DNA of 64,000 nt from Nectonema munidae (taxonomy: Eukaryota; Nematomorpha; Nectonematoida; Nectonematidae), in contig JAUIRK010000907.1 in the NCBI GenBank assembly GCA_030549495.1, positions 62,001 through 126,000 of the forward strand, read 5' to 3'. Shown one piece after another: positions 45,720 to 57,464 of this stretch. The translations under genes and the position numbers were made by a program. Position 1 is the stretch's first letter. Every line of letters starts with the position of its first letter. The notes below the pieces were generated by a model. The model was not told where the DNA came from. It did no database searches and was given only the letters and a program-made list of their open reading frames with translations.

Positions 45720-46945
45720 TTAAAAATGAGAGACTTGAATGTAAAATTATTGGATTGGTTTATTGAGATAAGATCTCAAAATCTACTAATTAACGGAGTG
45801 ATTCTTCAAAATAAAGCTTCAGACATGGCAAAAAAGTTAAAAGTATAATACTAATGTTTATCTTATGGATATCAAGATGGAAAACTACCCACAATATATC
45901 TTTAAAACAATTTTAAGAGAAGCATCTTCAGTTAGCCATCTAATTTTAAGTCTAATTAAAGAGTATTCGCCTAAAGATGTTTTCATTCTTAATCTAATGG
46001 GAATATTTTAAAAAGTTCTACCAAACAAAATACTATAATTCAAAGGAAAACATTCTATGAGAGATAGATTGAGCAAGGAAAGAATTTCTGTTTTATTTAT
46101 AACAAATTCTAATAGAACTCAAAAGTACCCTCTAAGTTCTAACTTCTATACAATCGTAGATGCAAAAAATAACATCAAAAACTCCAAAATAAATTACGCT
46201 TTTAGCTTAAGAGCATGGATGACAAAAAGGATTTCATGTTTTGTTACAAAAATGGAAAAATAAAAAAATTTCAAGGATAATTAGACTTCCCATGCATGCT
46301 CGAATGATTTGAAAGCCGGCATGCTAAATTATTTTTTAACAAAGAGTAGGTCACAATTTTGGAACATACACAGCTGGTATTATAACATGTTTAAAAGTTA
46401 ATTACAGGTCAAAACTCCTAGAAAAAAATTAAGATTTTTAAGAATAGGAAAATGATTTTAAATTCAGACTAGCAATTTTAATGCTGAAAGTCTCTTGAAA
46501 TTCCGTAAGCGAACGTTTAATTTAAAATTGTTTTTCTCATTGTGGGTTTATATTTCCAAGTAGTGTCACAGAAAATACAACTCTTGATTCTCATGAAAAT
46601 CAAATAAATAATACCATAAATTTGTTTGATGAAAGCACTTATAGATCTGAAGAATTGGTTAAATACTATAAATAAAATTACTAGATAAGTGTATTAATTT
46701 TGAAGAGATTACTTTGGCTGATGCTAACTTGGTCACTTCCGATGTTAATTTCTTTGGATTTGATGAAAATAATGATTTTGACAATGATGAAAATGATTGA
46801 TCAGATGATGAACAGCTTAATTAGTAAGGCTAAAGCAAGAAAGGCACTTGAAACACTACATATTTTTTGGTCTCAATGTGAGATCGGGACTCCTCATTGC
46901 GGTCTGACTTTTTTTCAAGTTCTTATTTGTAAATAAAGTACATAT
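45720..46945 (+). pseudogene. second Tigger/pogo transposase, decayed
   Basis: From an ATG at 45726 the plus strand reads LLDWFIEIRSQNLLINGVIL then QNKASDMAKKL, a CENP-B-type helix-turn-helix. After a stop come EYSPKDVFILNLMG (first catalytic strand, where the usual D is lost to N), LPNKIL-FKGK, DRLSKERISVLFITNSNRTQ and INYAFSLRAWMTKRI, all in Tigger order, and near the end SKAKARKALETLHIFWSQ, the C-terminal motif. The second and third aspartates are not readable, and there are many stops. It is much more A+T-rich than the 19.9-kb copy, so a different and older family. TIRs not found. Confidence 0.8.
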
Positions 46946-46990
46946 TTGTGTCCATTTGGGTAAAAAGTCCTACCGTATATTTTATATTTA

Positions 46991-49384
46991 TAAATCATAC
47001 TCATTCCTAAACCCAATAAAGATTCAAGCCTCATTCAAAATTGGCGACCAATCACTCTACTACCCATACTAGGCAAACTTTTCGAAAAAATCATTCGCAA
47101 ACGTCTAGTCCACTACATCCTATCCCGTAACCTCATTCATCACACGCAATTTGCATACCTTCCCAACAAAAATACGGAAACAGCACTATCGCGTCTAACC
47201 ACCTACCTTGACTCTTCTCTTTCTACTCAGAAAATTTCTTCTACAATCTTCTTAGACATAAACAACGCTTTCAACTCAGCCTGACATCCTGCCATCATCA
47301 CTAACCTTGCACACAAATCATTTCCTCCTTACATCATCAAATTTATAAGCTCATACCTTTCAAACCGCTGTCTCATTTTCCGACATCGTGCTTCCCTTTG
47401 CATCCATAAGCTAACCCTCTCGACTGATGTCTTTCTGATATCCTCTGGCTAGTTCTCATAGACCCGCTTCTCGATCTAATCCACATCAACACTGATTTCT
47501 CCCAATGTTTTTCAGACGACATATTATTCACCTTCACCAGTAACTCTCAACAAGAAAACCTCACCAAATCCTCTTCATTTCTACTAAGGCTACAAGAAAG
47601 AGGAAACACACATAAGATATTCTTTAACTCCAGCAAAACAAACCTCATTCACTTTACACGCAGACGCATAGAACATTTACCCCTTCATTTAAATACCTCT
47701 ACTTCTATAACTGCATCAAAGACTATCAAATATCTAGGACTAAACCTTCAGTCCAACCTAAAATTTTCAATACACATTAAAAAAATATACCAAAAACTCT
47801 CAGTCACCCTTTTTTCACTTAAAAGCGCTATCTCTTATAAATGGGGCCTCCGTCCCAAACACACCAAATACATATACATATCCTTAATCCTACCAGTAAT
47901 TCAAAACGGAATTCTTTCCTGGGGCATCTCCTTAAAACACCCCACAACCATACATTTTCTTAACAAGATACACCGTCTCTGTCTACTTTGCATCACCAAC
48001 GCATATCGTACTTCTTCCACACAATGCCTAGAAATTCTACCTAACACCCTACCATTACAACTTCAACTTAAAAAAACTATTATTAAGCGCTTCATCTTGA
48101 CATACAACAACTTAATTCCCCCATTTCATCCGATCACACCCCACCACAATATCCCATCCTATTCTTTCTACTCACATCGATTAGCAAAATACGCTCCAAA
48201 TATTGCTAACTACCTAGTTCATCCCTCGATACACCCATCTCTTTTAACTCACCCATCTGCACAAAACCCTCTCAAAACATCCATATGCAAAAACAAATTT
48301 TTTGCAAAACAATCAATTTCATACCTTCGCTCTACTTCTTCACCAACCTCCCTACGCATCTTCACAGACACCTCAAAAAAGTCCCTAAGTACCTCCTTTG
48401 CTTACGCCTTCTTCAAAGGCTCTTCCACTAGCCCCTTTTACACCCATCGATCCCAATTAAATCCTCTACTCTCAATCCTCGAATGCGAAATCTTTAGCCT
48501 TTTACACGCCTGCACTACGATCACTAACAACATTAACCACTTCCTTCCCCACTTTACTACCATCCATTTCTATACCGATGCACAAAAGATAATCCACGAT
48601 CTCTCTCTATCACACAACATCCCATTTCCCTCCTTTCAACTCGCCTCCTCCCTAATCAATTTTACAAAACATTTCCACATACACCTATGTTGGTGCCCTG
48701 CTCATCTAAACATACCAGAAAACTCCCTCGTAGACTACTTAGCCTCAAACTTACACCTAACCTCCCACATTCCTCTCAACTCCTTACCGCTCAAAACCTT
48801 TCTAACACACATTCACTTATCCATTCTAGAAGAATGGCAGATGTCCATATCTTCATCTCAAAATGCACTAATCTCCTCTTTACCCACATCAGCACAATTC
48901 ACACAACTTTCAAAAACAAAAAATTTACACCACCTCGTTCAACCATTCGTGGGCTATCAGGCCATTGCCCATGCAAAGCATATCTTTTCCGAATTAAAGT
49001 AAGCGAAAATCCATACTGTCGTTTCGGATGCGACACAATAGAAACGCCATACCACCTCATATTCACATGTCAAATCTTCTCTTATCATCGCCAAGATCTT
49101 CTATTTCGCTACCTTTCTTTTCTTAACAGATCTCCAACAACACTCTCAGATCTTCTGTTACACCCAACACTACTAAAATCCCTAGCAACCCTCATTGACA
49201 CCATTGAAACAACTCTCACCACTGTCGATAACCCTATAACAAACTAATCTGCTTTTCTCTTCTACTTTTAGGACAACCTATCTCTACCAACATCTGCATC
49301 TTCCTTAACCAACTCTCAAGCTTACGCGAGCATATCAGCTCACGCTGGAAAGTGCTTTGAAATCCACCTACCTACCTACCTACC
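46991..49384 (+). mobile_element. I-group LINE, copy C, 5'-truncated, with 15-bp target duplication
   Basis: Starts inside the reverse transcriptase and ends with the family 3' tail: GCGAGCATAT, hairpin CAGC-TCAC-GCTG (49336-49347), GAAAGTGCTTTGAAATC and (CCTA)n. TATATTTTATATTTA occurs exactly at 46976-46990 and 49385-49399, the target site duplication. Inserted about 40 bp downstream of the Tigger relic. The exact duplication argues for a fairly recent insertion. Confidence 0.92.
47005..49247 (+). pseudogene. LINE copy C pol: reverse transcriptase, RNase H, zinc motif
   Basis: Plus-strand order: PKPNKDSSLIQNWRPITLLP near 47020; FLDINNAFNSA then a stop (TGA where copy A has Trp) near 47280; CFSDDILFTFTSNSQQEN near 47510, the YxDD site changed to FSDD; a long frame from about 47640 to 49002 with SIHIKKIYQKL thumb text and LSWGISL; RNase H with RIFTDTSKKS, LECEIFSLLHA, IHFYTDAQKIIHDL and CWCPAHLNIPENSLVDYLA (48360-48760). 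One frame change near 48920 leads to CPCKAYLFRI, PYCRFGCDTIETPYHLIFTC, ending at 49247. The region around the PQG box is damaged. Confidence 0.9.
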
Positions 49385-49399
49385 TATATTTTATATTTA

Positions 49400-49785
49400 A
49401 ATATATATTATATTTTTTTATAATATCATTGTGGTTTATAAATTTGCAAGCTTATAATGTTTAAGGATTTATTATATTATAGAATATATAAATATATTGT
49501 TTTATTCTTGTTTCAAATAATAATAAATACCTAAATACCGGGTATTGATAAAATATGGGCAGCAATGGGCAGCACTAAAAATAACAAAAAAATCATACTG
49601 ATAAAAAGTTTTTTTTAAGTTTTATCATATATAGAAGGTAGTTTATCCATAAAAAATCAAGTTTAAATTTAATTAATAAATATTTATCTGTTTGACTTTT
49701 TTTTTGTTTTCTTAAACTTCTTTCTTCTCTATTTGTATTGTTCAAATTTTTTACCGGTTATTTAAAATTTCTGCACTTTTATTCC
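49400..49785. other. A+T-rich DNA
   Basis: Nothing supported beyond low-complexity TATA-type sequence after the LINE tail. Confidence 0.4.
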
Positions 49786-49789
49786 TTAA

Positions 49790-49918
49790 CCCATTAAGTA
49801 CCATAGAAATCAGGCGATATCTAAAAAAAACGCAGACGATTTATATTCAAAGTCTTTGAAAAAAGCAGACGAAGATTAAATTCTTATGTTCCCAAATGGG
49901 AGCATTGTGACTAATGGG
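49790..49918. mobile_element. piggyBac-type MITE, 129 bp, TTAA on both sides
   Basis: TTAA at 49786-49789 and 49919-49922 enclose CCCATTAAGTACCATAG and CATTGTGACTAATGGG. The CCC/GGG tips and TTAA target are piggyBac hallmarks. The interior has CGCAGACGA and a short CCCA-AA-TGGG hairpin. Has about 30 bp more interior sequence than its sister at 50494. Confidence 0.8.
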
Positions 49919-50493
49919 TTAAATCACTTATCTGAATTAATCGTTTTCGAAAATTTAACATATTTTTTTTAATTTATTTATTTTAATTAATTCATGGTAT
50001 TTTGGCGTCTGTAACTTTAATTTCAAATCTATAAAAAAATTCTTTATCAATTTTTGAAAAATTTTGTTACTAATTATGGAATTCTAACCTTTGATTTTTT
50101 ATATCAATGAATTTTTTTTCAAAATAGAAAATATAACTTTGTAAATTTTTAAACATTTTACTTTTAATTTACAATAAATTATAAAAACAAGAATATAACA
50201 CACACTAAATTTTTCGTTTGTATATTTTTATATAAATTGTATTGTTTTTTATTATGTATAAACTTGGTATTTTATGATTTAAAAAATACAAATATTTATA
50301 ATTCAGTATTCTCTAATCATTCTTCTAATGCATGTCATTCTCTTGCGAGCTATTGAGTTTTTGTGTAGTCGTTCATCTGTATGCTTCATCACTAAGAATT
50401 ATTTTCTCTTTGGAGGTCTTCATAAAAGGTTTTTTTAATTCTTTTTTTATAAACATTGTTATTGTCAAAAAAAATTTTTTGTATTTTTTTTAA

Positions 50494-50590
50494 CCCATTA
50501 AGTACCATAGAAATCAGACGATATCTAAAAAAACGCAGACGAAGATGAAATTACTTATGTTCCCAAATGGGAGGACTGAGACTTAGTGGG
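50494..50590. mobile_element. piggyBac-type MITE, 97 bp, TTAA on both sides
   Basis: Sister copy of the element at 49790: shares CATTAAGTACCATAGAAATC, GATATCTAAAAAAA and TATGTTCCCAAATGGGAG, and is bounded by TTAA at 50490-50493 and 50591-50594 with CCC and GGG tips. It lacks the internal extra segment of the longer copy. Confidence 0.8.
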
Positions 50591-50594
50591 TTAA

Positions 50595-51862
50595 AATAGT
50601 TTTATTAGAATTTATTTGTTTTTTAAGGTTTCTTTGATAAATTGTGAAATTTGTAAGAAAGTAATCAATCCTTGTTATATTTTATGTTCTTAATGTGAAT
50701 AGTTTTATCATTTTTCCTCTCAAAGTATGAATGTCCTTGAAGCATATTTTTTTATTACTACAAATTTTTTTGTACGATGTGTTTTCCTACTTATGATTAC
50801 GATTATTTTGCTAGTTGTAGGAAATGAGTCTCTTTCATGTGAAATCAGATTTAAAACTGCTCTTGAATTAAACCTTTTTAATGATTTTTATTTAAAAAAA
50901 GGGTCAAGAGACAGAAATATGGAAAGTTTCTAAAGATATTGATGAAGAATGTAAAAAAGTTTGTATAGATAAAAACTGATCATCAGATTATTCTTTAACA
51001 TTATCTGAGGCAAGGGGAGCGAAATCTGCCCGCTTAAATTTCAGTGCGCTGTTTTGGAAAAAGTACTTTAGATATTATGTTGAAACCTTGTGACCTTTCT
51101 TAAATATATCTACAAATTCTAAAAGTTCATATTAACAGTATTGTTAATTTTCTGTCATACCATAACAATGAGGTAGTATTTATCAATGAAAAAGTTTAGA
51201 CTTATGAAGATGATTTTAGGGCTATTCAAGTTATTCTTATTAACAACTTATATTGGCTATTTATCTCAATAGCTTGTGTTTTTATCATATGATTAATCAG
51301 ATATATTTTTGAAATCAATTATTCATTAAAAAATTAATTTATGTCTACATAAAAATTTGATTTTTGGCAACTAAAACACATGAACACATTTGATTTCTCT
51401 ACGTTGCCTATAACTGTATATTGTGGTTTTAAATTTTTTTCAGCATTATCTTGTTTCATATAAAAAAGTATGATTGTGTGTTCCGTATGTTTGTATCAGT
51501 AAGGATCAAAACTAAACTAAAAAAAAATAAAATTTTAGAAGACATATTGATATAAAAATTGAATCTGGATTTTACATAATTAGAAAAAAAATTAATCTTG
51601 AAAAAAACTAAGTAAAAATTGACATACTAAAATATCTATCATTTTGAAACGCACAAAACATAAATAGATTACGTAATTTTTTTTTTAATTTTCTCAAATT
51701 TTACAAAGTTTTGTTTTTTTATATAAAAAATATTTTGAAAATTTTATTTTTCTTTTATAGCCCCAAACAGTTCTAGTTTATATTTTAAAAGTTTTTTATT
51801 AGTTTTGTTAATTATTTTGTTTTCTAATAATCAGTTTTAGAGATTTTAAATAAACATTTTAC
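50595..51862. other. A+T-rich DNA upstream of a piggyBac
   Basis: No gene supported. It may hold the left end of the piggyBac element starting further right, but no TTAA-bounded end was identified. Confidence 0.35.
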
Positions 51863-53945
51863 CATGTCTTCATAAAGAGAAATTTTTCGAGGAAAATACA
51901 AAACAAAAAGAAGTAAAAAAATTTCGAAGAAATCAGAGAATCGCAAACTTGTAAACAGAGTATTTTTGAAACCTCAGAAACTTACAAAATATTTTCGATT
52001 TGAATTATACATATGATCATGAATCTTTTGCAACTATCTCTCAAAGATCTAGTGAAAGCGAAGAATCAGAATCTCTGAATTTTTCTTCTACTGAAGATTT
52101 TTCAAGTGATTCTGTTTCTTCAGATGATGGTGGCAATGACAGCAAAGTAAGACATTTTGTCCAAAACATATCTTCTAAAACAAGAGTGATAAACTGCATT
52201 CAAGAGGCTCTCAAAGAAGGAAACTTTGATATTTTAGATGAAAATATTTTTGAGATGTTTAACTCGGTTTTGAAAGCTACTCCAAAAGAAAAAGAAGAAG
52301 GTTTTCAAGATTTAAATTTCACTTGGTCGACAAGAAAGCCATCAAATATAGGGAGGCAATGTAGAGAAAACATAATAAGAAATCAGGTTGGTGTTAAAAG
52401 TAATGTTACAGCAAGCAATTCTCTTGAGTGTTTTCATTTGTTCATATGTAAAGAAATCATATTCGAAGTAGTTGAAAAAACTAATGTCTATATTAAAAAA
52501 AGAAATACTGTTTTTTACAGGATTCAAAATATCGTCATATAAATTTAACGAACTTTGAAGAAATAAAAGCTTATATTGGTATCACTTTTCTTCACGCTTT
52601 GCTTGGGCAAAACTTTTTAAGAGCATCATTTTAGTGGTCAGAATTTGGCTGTTCTTTGTTTGCTTCTACAATGAGTTTAAAGAGATATTATTTTTTGAAT
52701 AGACATCTTTGTTTTGATGACATTTTGTCTAGGCCTCAAAGGTGGACGTCTGATCGGTTTGCGGCCTTTCGAAGTATTTTTGAAATTTTCAATCACAATT
52801 GTTCAAGGTCGATGAATCCATCTGTTTTTCTTACTCTTGACGAAACTTTATACTCATCAAAGACTGCTATAAAGTTCAAAATTTATAATCCTCCCAAGCC
52901 CAACAAATATGGTCTTCTTTTCCGCTCAATCAATTCCGTTGAGTATCCTTTCATATACCAGTATTTAGTTTATTCTGGAAAACCTGAAAATGAAAGAGCC
53001 CTTACTATAATCAAACGATGAATCTGTGAAACAGCTTGTAAGAAGGCTGTCAGGAAGCTTAGAAGGAAGAAATCTTACTTTGGATAGATTTTATACTTCA
53101 ATTCCTATAATTTTGTGGTTGTTAAAAAACGAATTACGTGTGTTGGAACAATAATGCCTAGTAAAAGAGGCATACCAGATGAAATCAAAAATATTGTTAC
53201 AAACGAAAAAACGTCATATAAAGCAATTTGGGAGACAACAATCTCAAAGTTTTTGAGTCTTCATTGCTATAATATTAAAAAGAAATCTAAACGTGACAAA
53301 GAAGTGCTGATTGCTTCATCATATCCATCACTTTTATAAGTAACAAAAGATGATAAAAAGCCTGCAATATTCAAATTATACGACTACACTAAAGGCGGAA
53401 CAGATATTATAGACCAAAGAATTGGATATAGTACTGTAGTTAGAAAAAGTAGAAAATCGACTTTTAAAGCTTGGAGTTATATTCTTGATACTTCCAGAGT
53501 GAACGCAGGAACAGTCTTTTCTTTGAAAAATTATCTTAATCCAGGAAAAATTGATTCCTTAATGTTTGGAATCGATCTTGTGAAGGCATTAGTGATTCCT
53601 TATATAGCAGAAAAATCGATGAGTGGTTTGTCTTCTAGTCTAAAAGAAAAAATTTATTATTTTATTGGAAAACCACAAAGAACTATTCCAATGCAAAGAA
53701 CACAAAATTTCATCAACGTTGGTACTGCAAGGCGTTGCAAATCATGCCTCAGTAAAATTTCTGGAATAAATCATAAAAAGCAAAAGGATAATTTGAAGAA
53801 AATAAAACAACAGTGTCAAAAATATCTTTCAAGCGCCCACATGACTCCTACATGTGTATTTTCAAAATTTAGCAACAAAACGTGTAAAAATCGATATAAA
53901 CCAATTAGTAAGTATCAAAAAATATATATAATTACATTAAATTAA
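51863..53945 (+). pseudogene. piggyBac transposase, all three catalytic aspartates visible
   Basis: A basic start (MSS, a stop, then REIFRGKYKTKRSKKISKKS) at 51863 and an acidic Ser-rich block (52000-52150) precede GVKSNVTASNSLECFHLF. Core parts: MSLKRYYFLNRHLCFDDILS at 52672; VFLTLDETLYSSK (first Asp) near 52830; LLFRSINSVEYP; LTLDRFYTSIPIILWLLK (second Asp) near 53080; RVVGTIMPSKRGIPDEIKN-type text; KLYDYTKGGTDIIDQRIG (third Asp) near 53380; and a C-terminal Cys motif, RRCKSCLSKISG, to 53945. Frames change at several points between 52500 and 53500. Sister of the remnant at 15-16 kb. Confidence 0.88.
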
Positions 53946-53986
53946 TGAACAAAGTATTTTGTATAAACTTACATAAAAAATGTCTT

Positions 53987-54292
53987 CGAAAGCTCACTTA
54001 ACTACATATGTAATTTTTTGAAATGTACCAAAAACATGAAAACACTGATTTAGAAGACAGTAAATATACAAAAAATATAATTGCAAGATTTCTTAACCTT
54101 TTTATAGATTCGCACCTTATTCATTTTGATCTTAAACTCACATGCCTGCTTAACTACATGTGTAGTTTTATCCTAAGCTCACACGCCTGCTTAACTACAT
54201 ATGTAGTTTTTTGAAATGTACCAACACACATGAAAACACTGATTTAGAAGACAGTAAATATACAAAAAATATAATTGCAAGATTTCTTAAAC
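53987..54292. repeat. ~191-bp tandem duplication after the piggyBac
   Basis: AGCTCACTTAACTACATATG, a TTTTTTGAAATGTACC block and GAAAACACTGATTTAGAAGA recur at a spacing of about 191-193 bp (for example 54036 and 54229). TTAACTACAT(A/G)TGTA occurs three times. It may be the remains of the element's right end, duplicated. Confidence 0.65.
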
Positions 54293-54339
54293 TTTATGAC
54301 TACTTTTTAGAAAATGTCAATCAGAATTTTGATTGATCA

Positions 54340-55520
54340 AAAATGTATCTAATAAAATATACCTTCAAATTTTACATAAAATATATGTTTTTATACTAAA
54401 TCGGTCATGATTTTTTCATTTCTGGACTCATTTTCTACATTTAGGATTTGAAAATACCTATAAGGGTTAATCAAATTTGCGGTTTACTTCTGAAAATTGT
54501 CTCCAAAAACATTCCTTCACATTTTACATAAAATATATGTTTTATACCAAATCGATCATGTTGTTTTCATTTCTGGACTCATTTTTTACATTTAAGATTT
54601 GAAAATACCTATAAATGTTAATCAAATTTGCGGTTTACTTCTGAAAATTGTCTCCAAAATCATTCCTTCACATTTTACATAAAATATATGCATTATACTA
54701 AATCGGCCATGCTGGTTTCATTTCAGGACTCATTTTTTACGTTTAGGATCTGAAAATACCTATAAGTGTTAATCAAATTTGTGGTTTACTTCTAAAAATT
54801 ATCTCCAAAAACATTCATTCAAATTTTACAATGAAATTTATCTGTTATACTAAATCAGCCATGCTGTTTTCATTTCTGAACTCATTTTTTACATTTAGGA
54901 TGTGAAAACACTTATAAATGTTAATGAAATTTGCAGTTTACTTCTAAAAATTGTCTCCAAAAACATTCATTCAAATTTTACAATTAAATATATGTTTTTA
55001 TACCAAATCAACCATGCTAGTTTCATTTATGGACTCAATTTTTGCAGTTTGAATTTGAAAATGCCTATAAGTATCAATCAAATGTGCGTTTGGTTCTAAA
55101 ATTAGTTTTCAAAAATATTGATTCAAATTTTACGTAAAATATATGTTTTTATAGCAAATAGATCATGATGATTTCATTTCTGAACACAGTTTTCTCATTT
55201 AGAGTTTTTACTGCTAGTGTCAATCAAATTTGCGGTTTATGTCGGAAAACTATATTCCAAAATATTCTCTCTAATTTTACATGAAATATATGTTTTTATA
55301 CCACCATGATAATTTTTATTTCTGAAATCATTTTTTGCATTTAGAGGTTTTAAATGTCTGAAAGTGTCAATCAAATGTTCGATTTACGTCTAATGTCTAC
55401 AGAAATATTTTTAAATTTAAATAAAATATCTGTTTTTATGCCAAATGGAAGATACTGGTTTTATTTTTGGACTCAGGTTTGGCATTTATGGTTTAAAATA
55501 TCATTGATAGCCTATTTTGT
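54340..55520. repeat. satellite array, ~151-bp monomer, about eight units
   Basis: TTCAAATTTTACATAAAATA or close variants begins at 54364, 54516, 54667, 54818, 54970 and 55122, then about 55270 and 55404, a period of 151-152 bp that becomes less exact. Each unit also has TTCATTTCTGGACTCATTTT, TAATCAAATTTGCGGTTTAC and GAAAATTGTCTCCAAAA. Units at the left end are most alike; the right end is most diverged. No open frame is conserved across units. Confidence 0.88.
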
Positions 55521-56505
55521 CAGTGTATAATTACCTCCTCTCCTTTTTATTTTTGTATTATTTCCTCCAAGAAGGCATTATTGCCGAAAACTGTTGGAAA
55601 ACAAGTTATTTAAAAGTTCAATATTATTTTATTTTTTCTATCAATATCAACCGCTGGACACATTCGCCAAGAACTTTATTAAAAGGAAACACAGTTAATT
55701 ACAATTTATTAGAATTTTATGTATAAACTCTTTTTTCCGATCTGATTGAATTTAAGGTTAATTTAAAGTTTTTTTGTATTGTTTTTCCCTTGTAAACTTT
55801 ATTAAGTTATTCTCATAAAGTTAAGCCAGAACAACCTAGGAAAATCCATTTAAAAAGTTCAACCAGTTGCAAAAAAGTTTTCGTTGCTCAAGTGGGTGTT
55901 GATTCGGAAAGTTTATGCCTCCCAAATCCTAATTTTTTGAATTTATCTTTTATCAATTTTCGACAAAGTCCAACTCTCTCTTGTCAACATTCAATTGTTT
56001 AATCACTTAATAAATTCGATATTCTTTACCATTTTAAGTCTTGGTCCATCTGTCTCGTTTGACATCAATTGTGAACAAGCACTAAATGTTAACTTGAAAA
56101 ATCAAAGTTTTATCATGCAAATTGGTTTCAAAAGGTTATATTTGTTTGTTATTAAATCTCAACCTACAAAAAAAATAAAATAGAATTTTTTAAGTAAATC
56201 AAGTTTGAAACTAGTACTACTCAAATCAAGACTTTTGATGAATCTTTAATGAATACACTTTTTTAAACAAATTAGATTAAATTTGGAAAGATTTTTCAGA
56301 ATATTTAAATTTTAATTAAGAAGTGATACAGCCTTAATTTACAACTTTTTTGGATTTTCTATCTGAAAACAAACTGCTTGATTTTTCGCCTGAAACTCTT
56401 TAAATTTACTCGATTCAAACTCAATTTTGGAAGGAACAAACTTAATTGAATAAAGTTAAGAGTGATCGAAAAGGCAATGATGCAGTGATTGTATCGTATT
56501 ATGAA
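55521..56505. other. A+T-rich DNA
   Basis: No gene supported. Two short open frames (55517, 55995) contain no recognisable domain. Confidence 0.4.
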
Positions 56506-56512
56506 TATTATG

Positions 56513-56585
56513 GCTCAAAGATCGGTTGGACCCCGAGACTTTAGGATATCGAATCGAGGCTCTAACCACTCTTATACACGCCTTA
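56513..56585 (-). repeat. tRNA-like sequence or SINE head
   Basis: Minus strand reads an A-box-like AAGAGTGGTTAGAGCC (56574-56559) and, about 25 bases on, a B-box-like GGGGTCCAACC (56534-56524). This layout fits a tRNA-derived promoter. Acceptor-stem pairing is not evident, so a tRNA pseudogene or SINE head is more likely than a working tRNA. Confidence 0.4.
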
Positions 56586-56823
56586 TAATAAATACAAAAC
56601 AATAAAGGATATTCAAAATGATATCAAATGAAAAAAGGATTTCAATGGGGTTGAAAAAAATTTGAATCTTTTTTTTTTATCATTTAAAAGACGTGTTTAG
56701 CTTGCGAGTAGACTTTCCATATTACCTTATTTATTTTACGGTTGAGTTTTAGACAGAAATTCTTTTAAAATATATTTTAAGTTATAAAAAAAAGTTTACC
56801 CTTCCCAAATTTTTTTTAGGAGA

Positions 56824-57200
56824 TTGATATATGACATCTCAACTGAAAAAAGATAATTCTAGATTTAGTGCTTATACAAAGTTTTTTATACATATTATAT
56901 CCATTTTCATGTATGCTGAATATGATAGTCACGTTTATTTTAAAAAAAATCAACCTAACCTGTCAAAAAATTTATTGATATATGACAGCTCAAAAAAAAG
57001 AACCTTTTAGTTTGCATGGTTATACAAAATTTTCTATTTATATACACCCTTTTTCATGCAAGCTAAATACAATGGTCACGTTTATTTAAAAAATAATCAA
57101 TCAAACCTTGTCAAAAAATTGATTGACATATGATAGCCCAACTGAAAAAATTTAGTCTTTATTTAAGTAGTTATAAAAAGTTTTTTTAAATATTTATGAT
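56824..57200. repeat. second ~150-bp tandem repeat, 2.5 units
   Basis: TTGATATATGACA begins at 56824 and 56975 and, as TTGACATATGATA, at 57123, a period of 151 and 148 bp. Each unit carries GGTCACGTTTATTT or AGTCACGTTTATTT and TTTTCATG(T/C)A. Sequence is unrelated to the array at 54.3-55.5 kb although the period is the same. Confidence 0.75.
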
Positions 57201-57464
57201 AAGGAGAAAGGAAATATCTAGTTCTTTTAAATTGCTGACTAAAAAATTATCGAAATAAGATAATAGTTTGATTGGTTCATGCATGAAAGCAAATATATCT
57301 TAGCATTTTAAAAATTTTCAAGCATTTTTTATAAATACAATTCAGTATTGCAAACTACAAACAAATATCTTGATACTCATAATCAAGAAATTTTTGTTTT
57401 TTTGAATCGTGATTATCAAAAAGACAAATTTTCTAATAAAGTTTTTCTCTTTTTTTTTAAACTT

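Noticed and set aside
48097-49002. Host protein of 301 residues
   Set aside because: It is the connection and RNase H part of LINE copy C, inside a target-site-duplicated insertion.
54340-55520. Regularly spaced repeats resembling a CRISPR array
   Set aside because: The whole ~151-bp unit is repeated and diverging, with no unique spacers; the genome is animal. It is satellite DNA.
56513-56585. Functional tRNA gene on the minus strand
   Set aside because: B box is degenerate and flanking stems do not pair well; kept only as a tRNA-like repeat.
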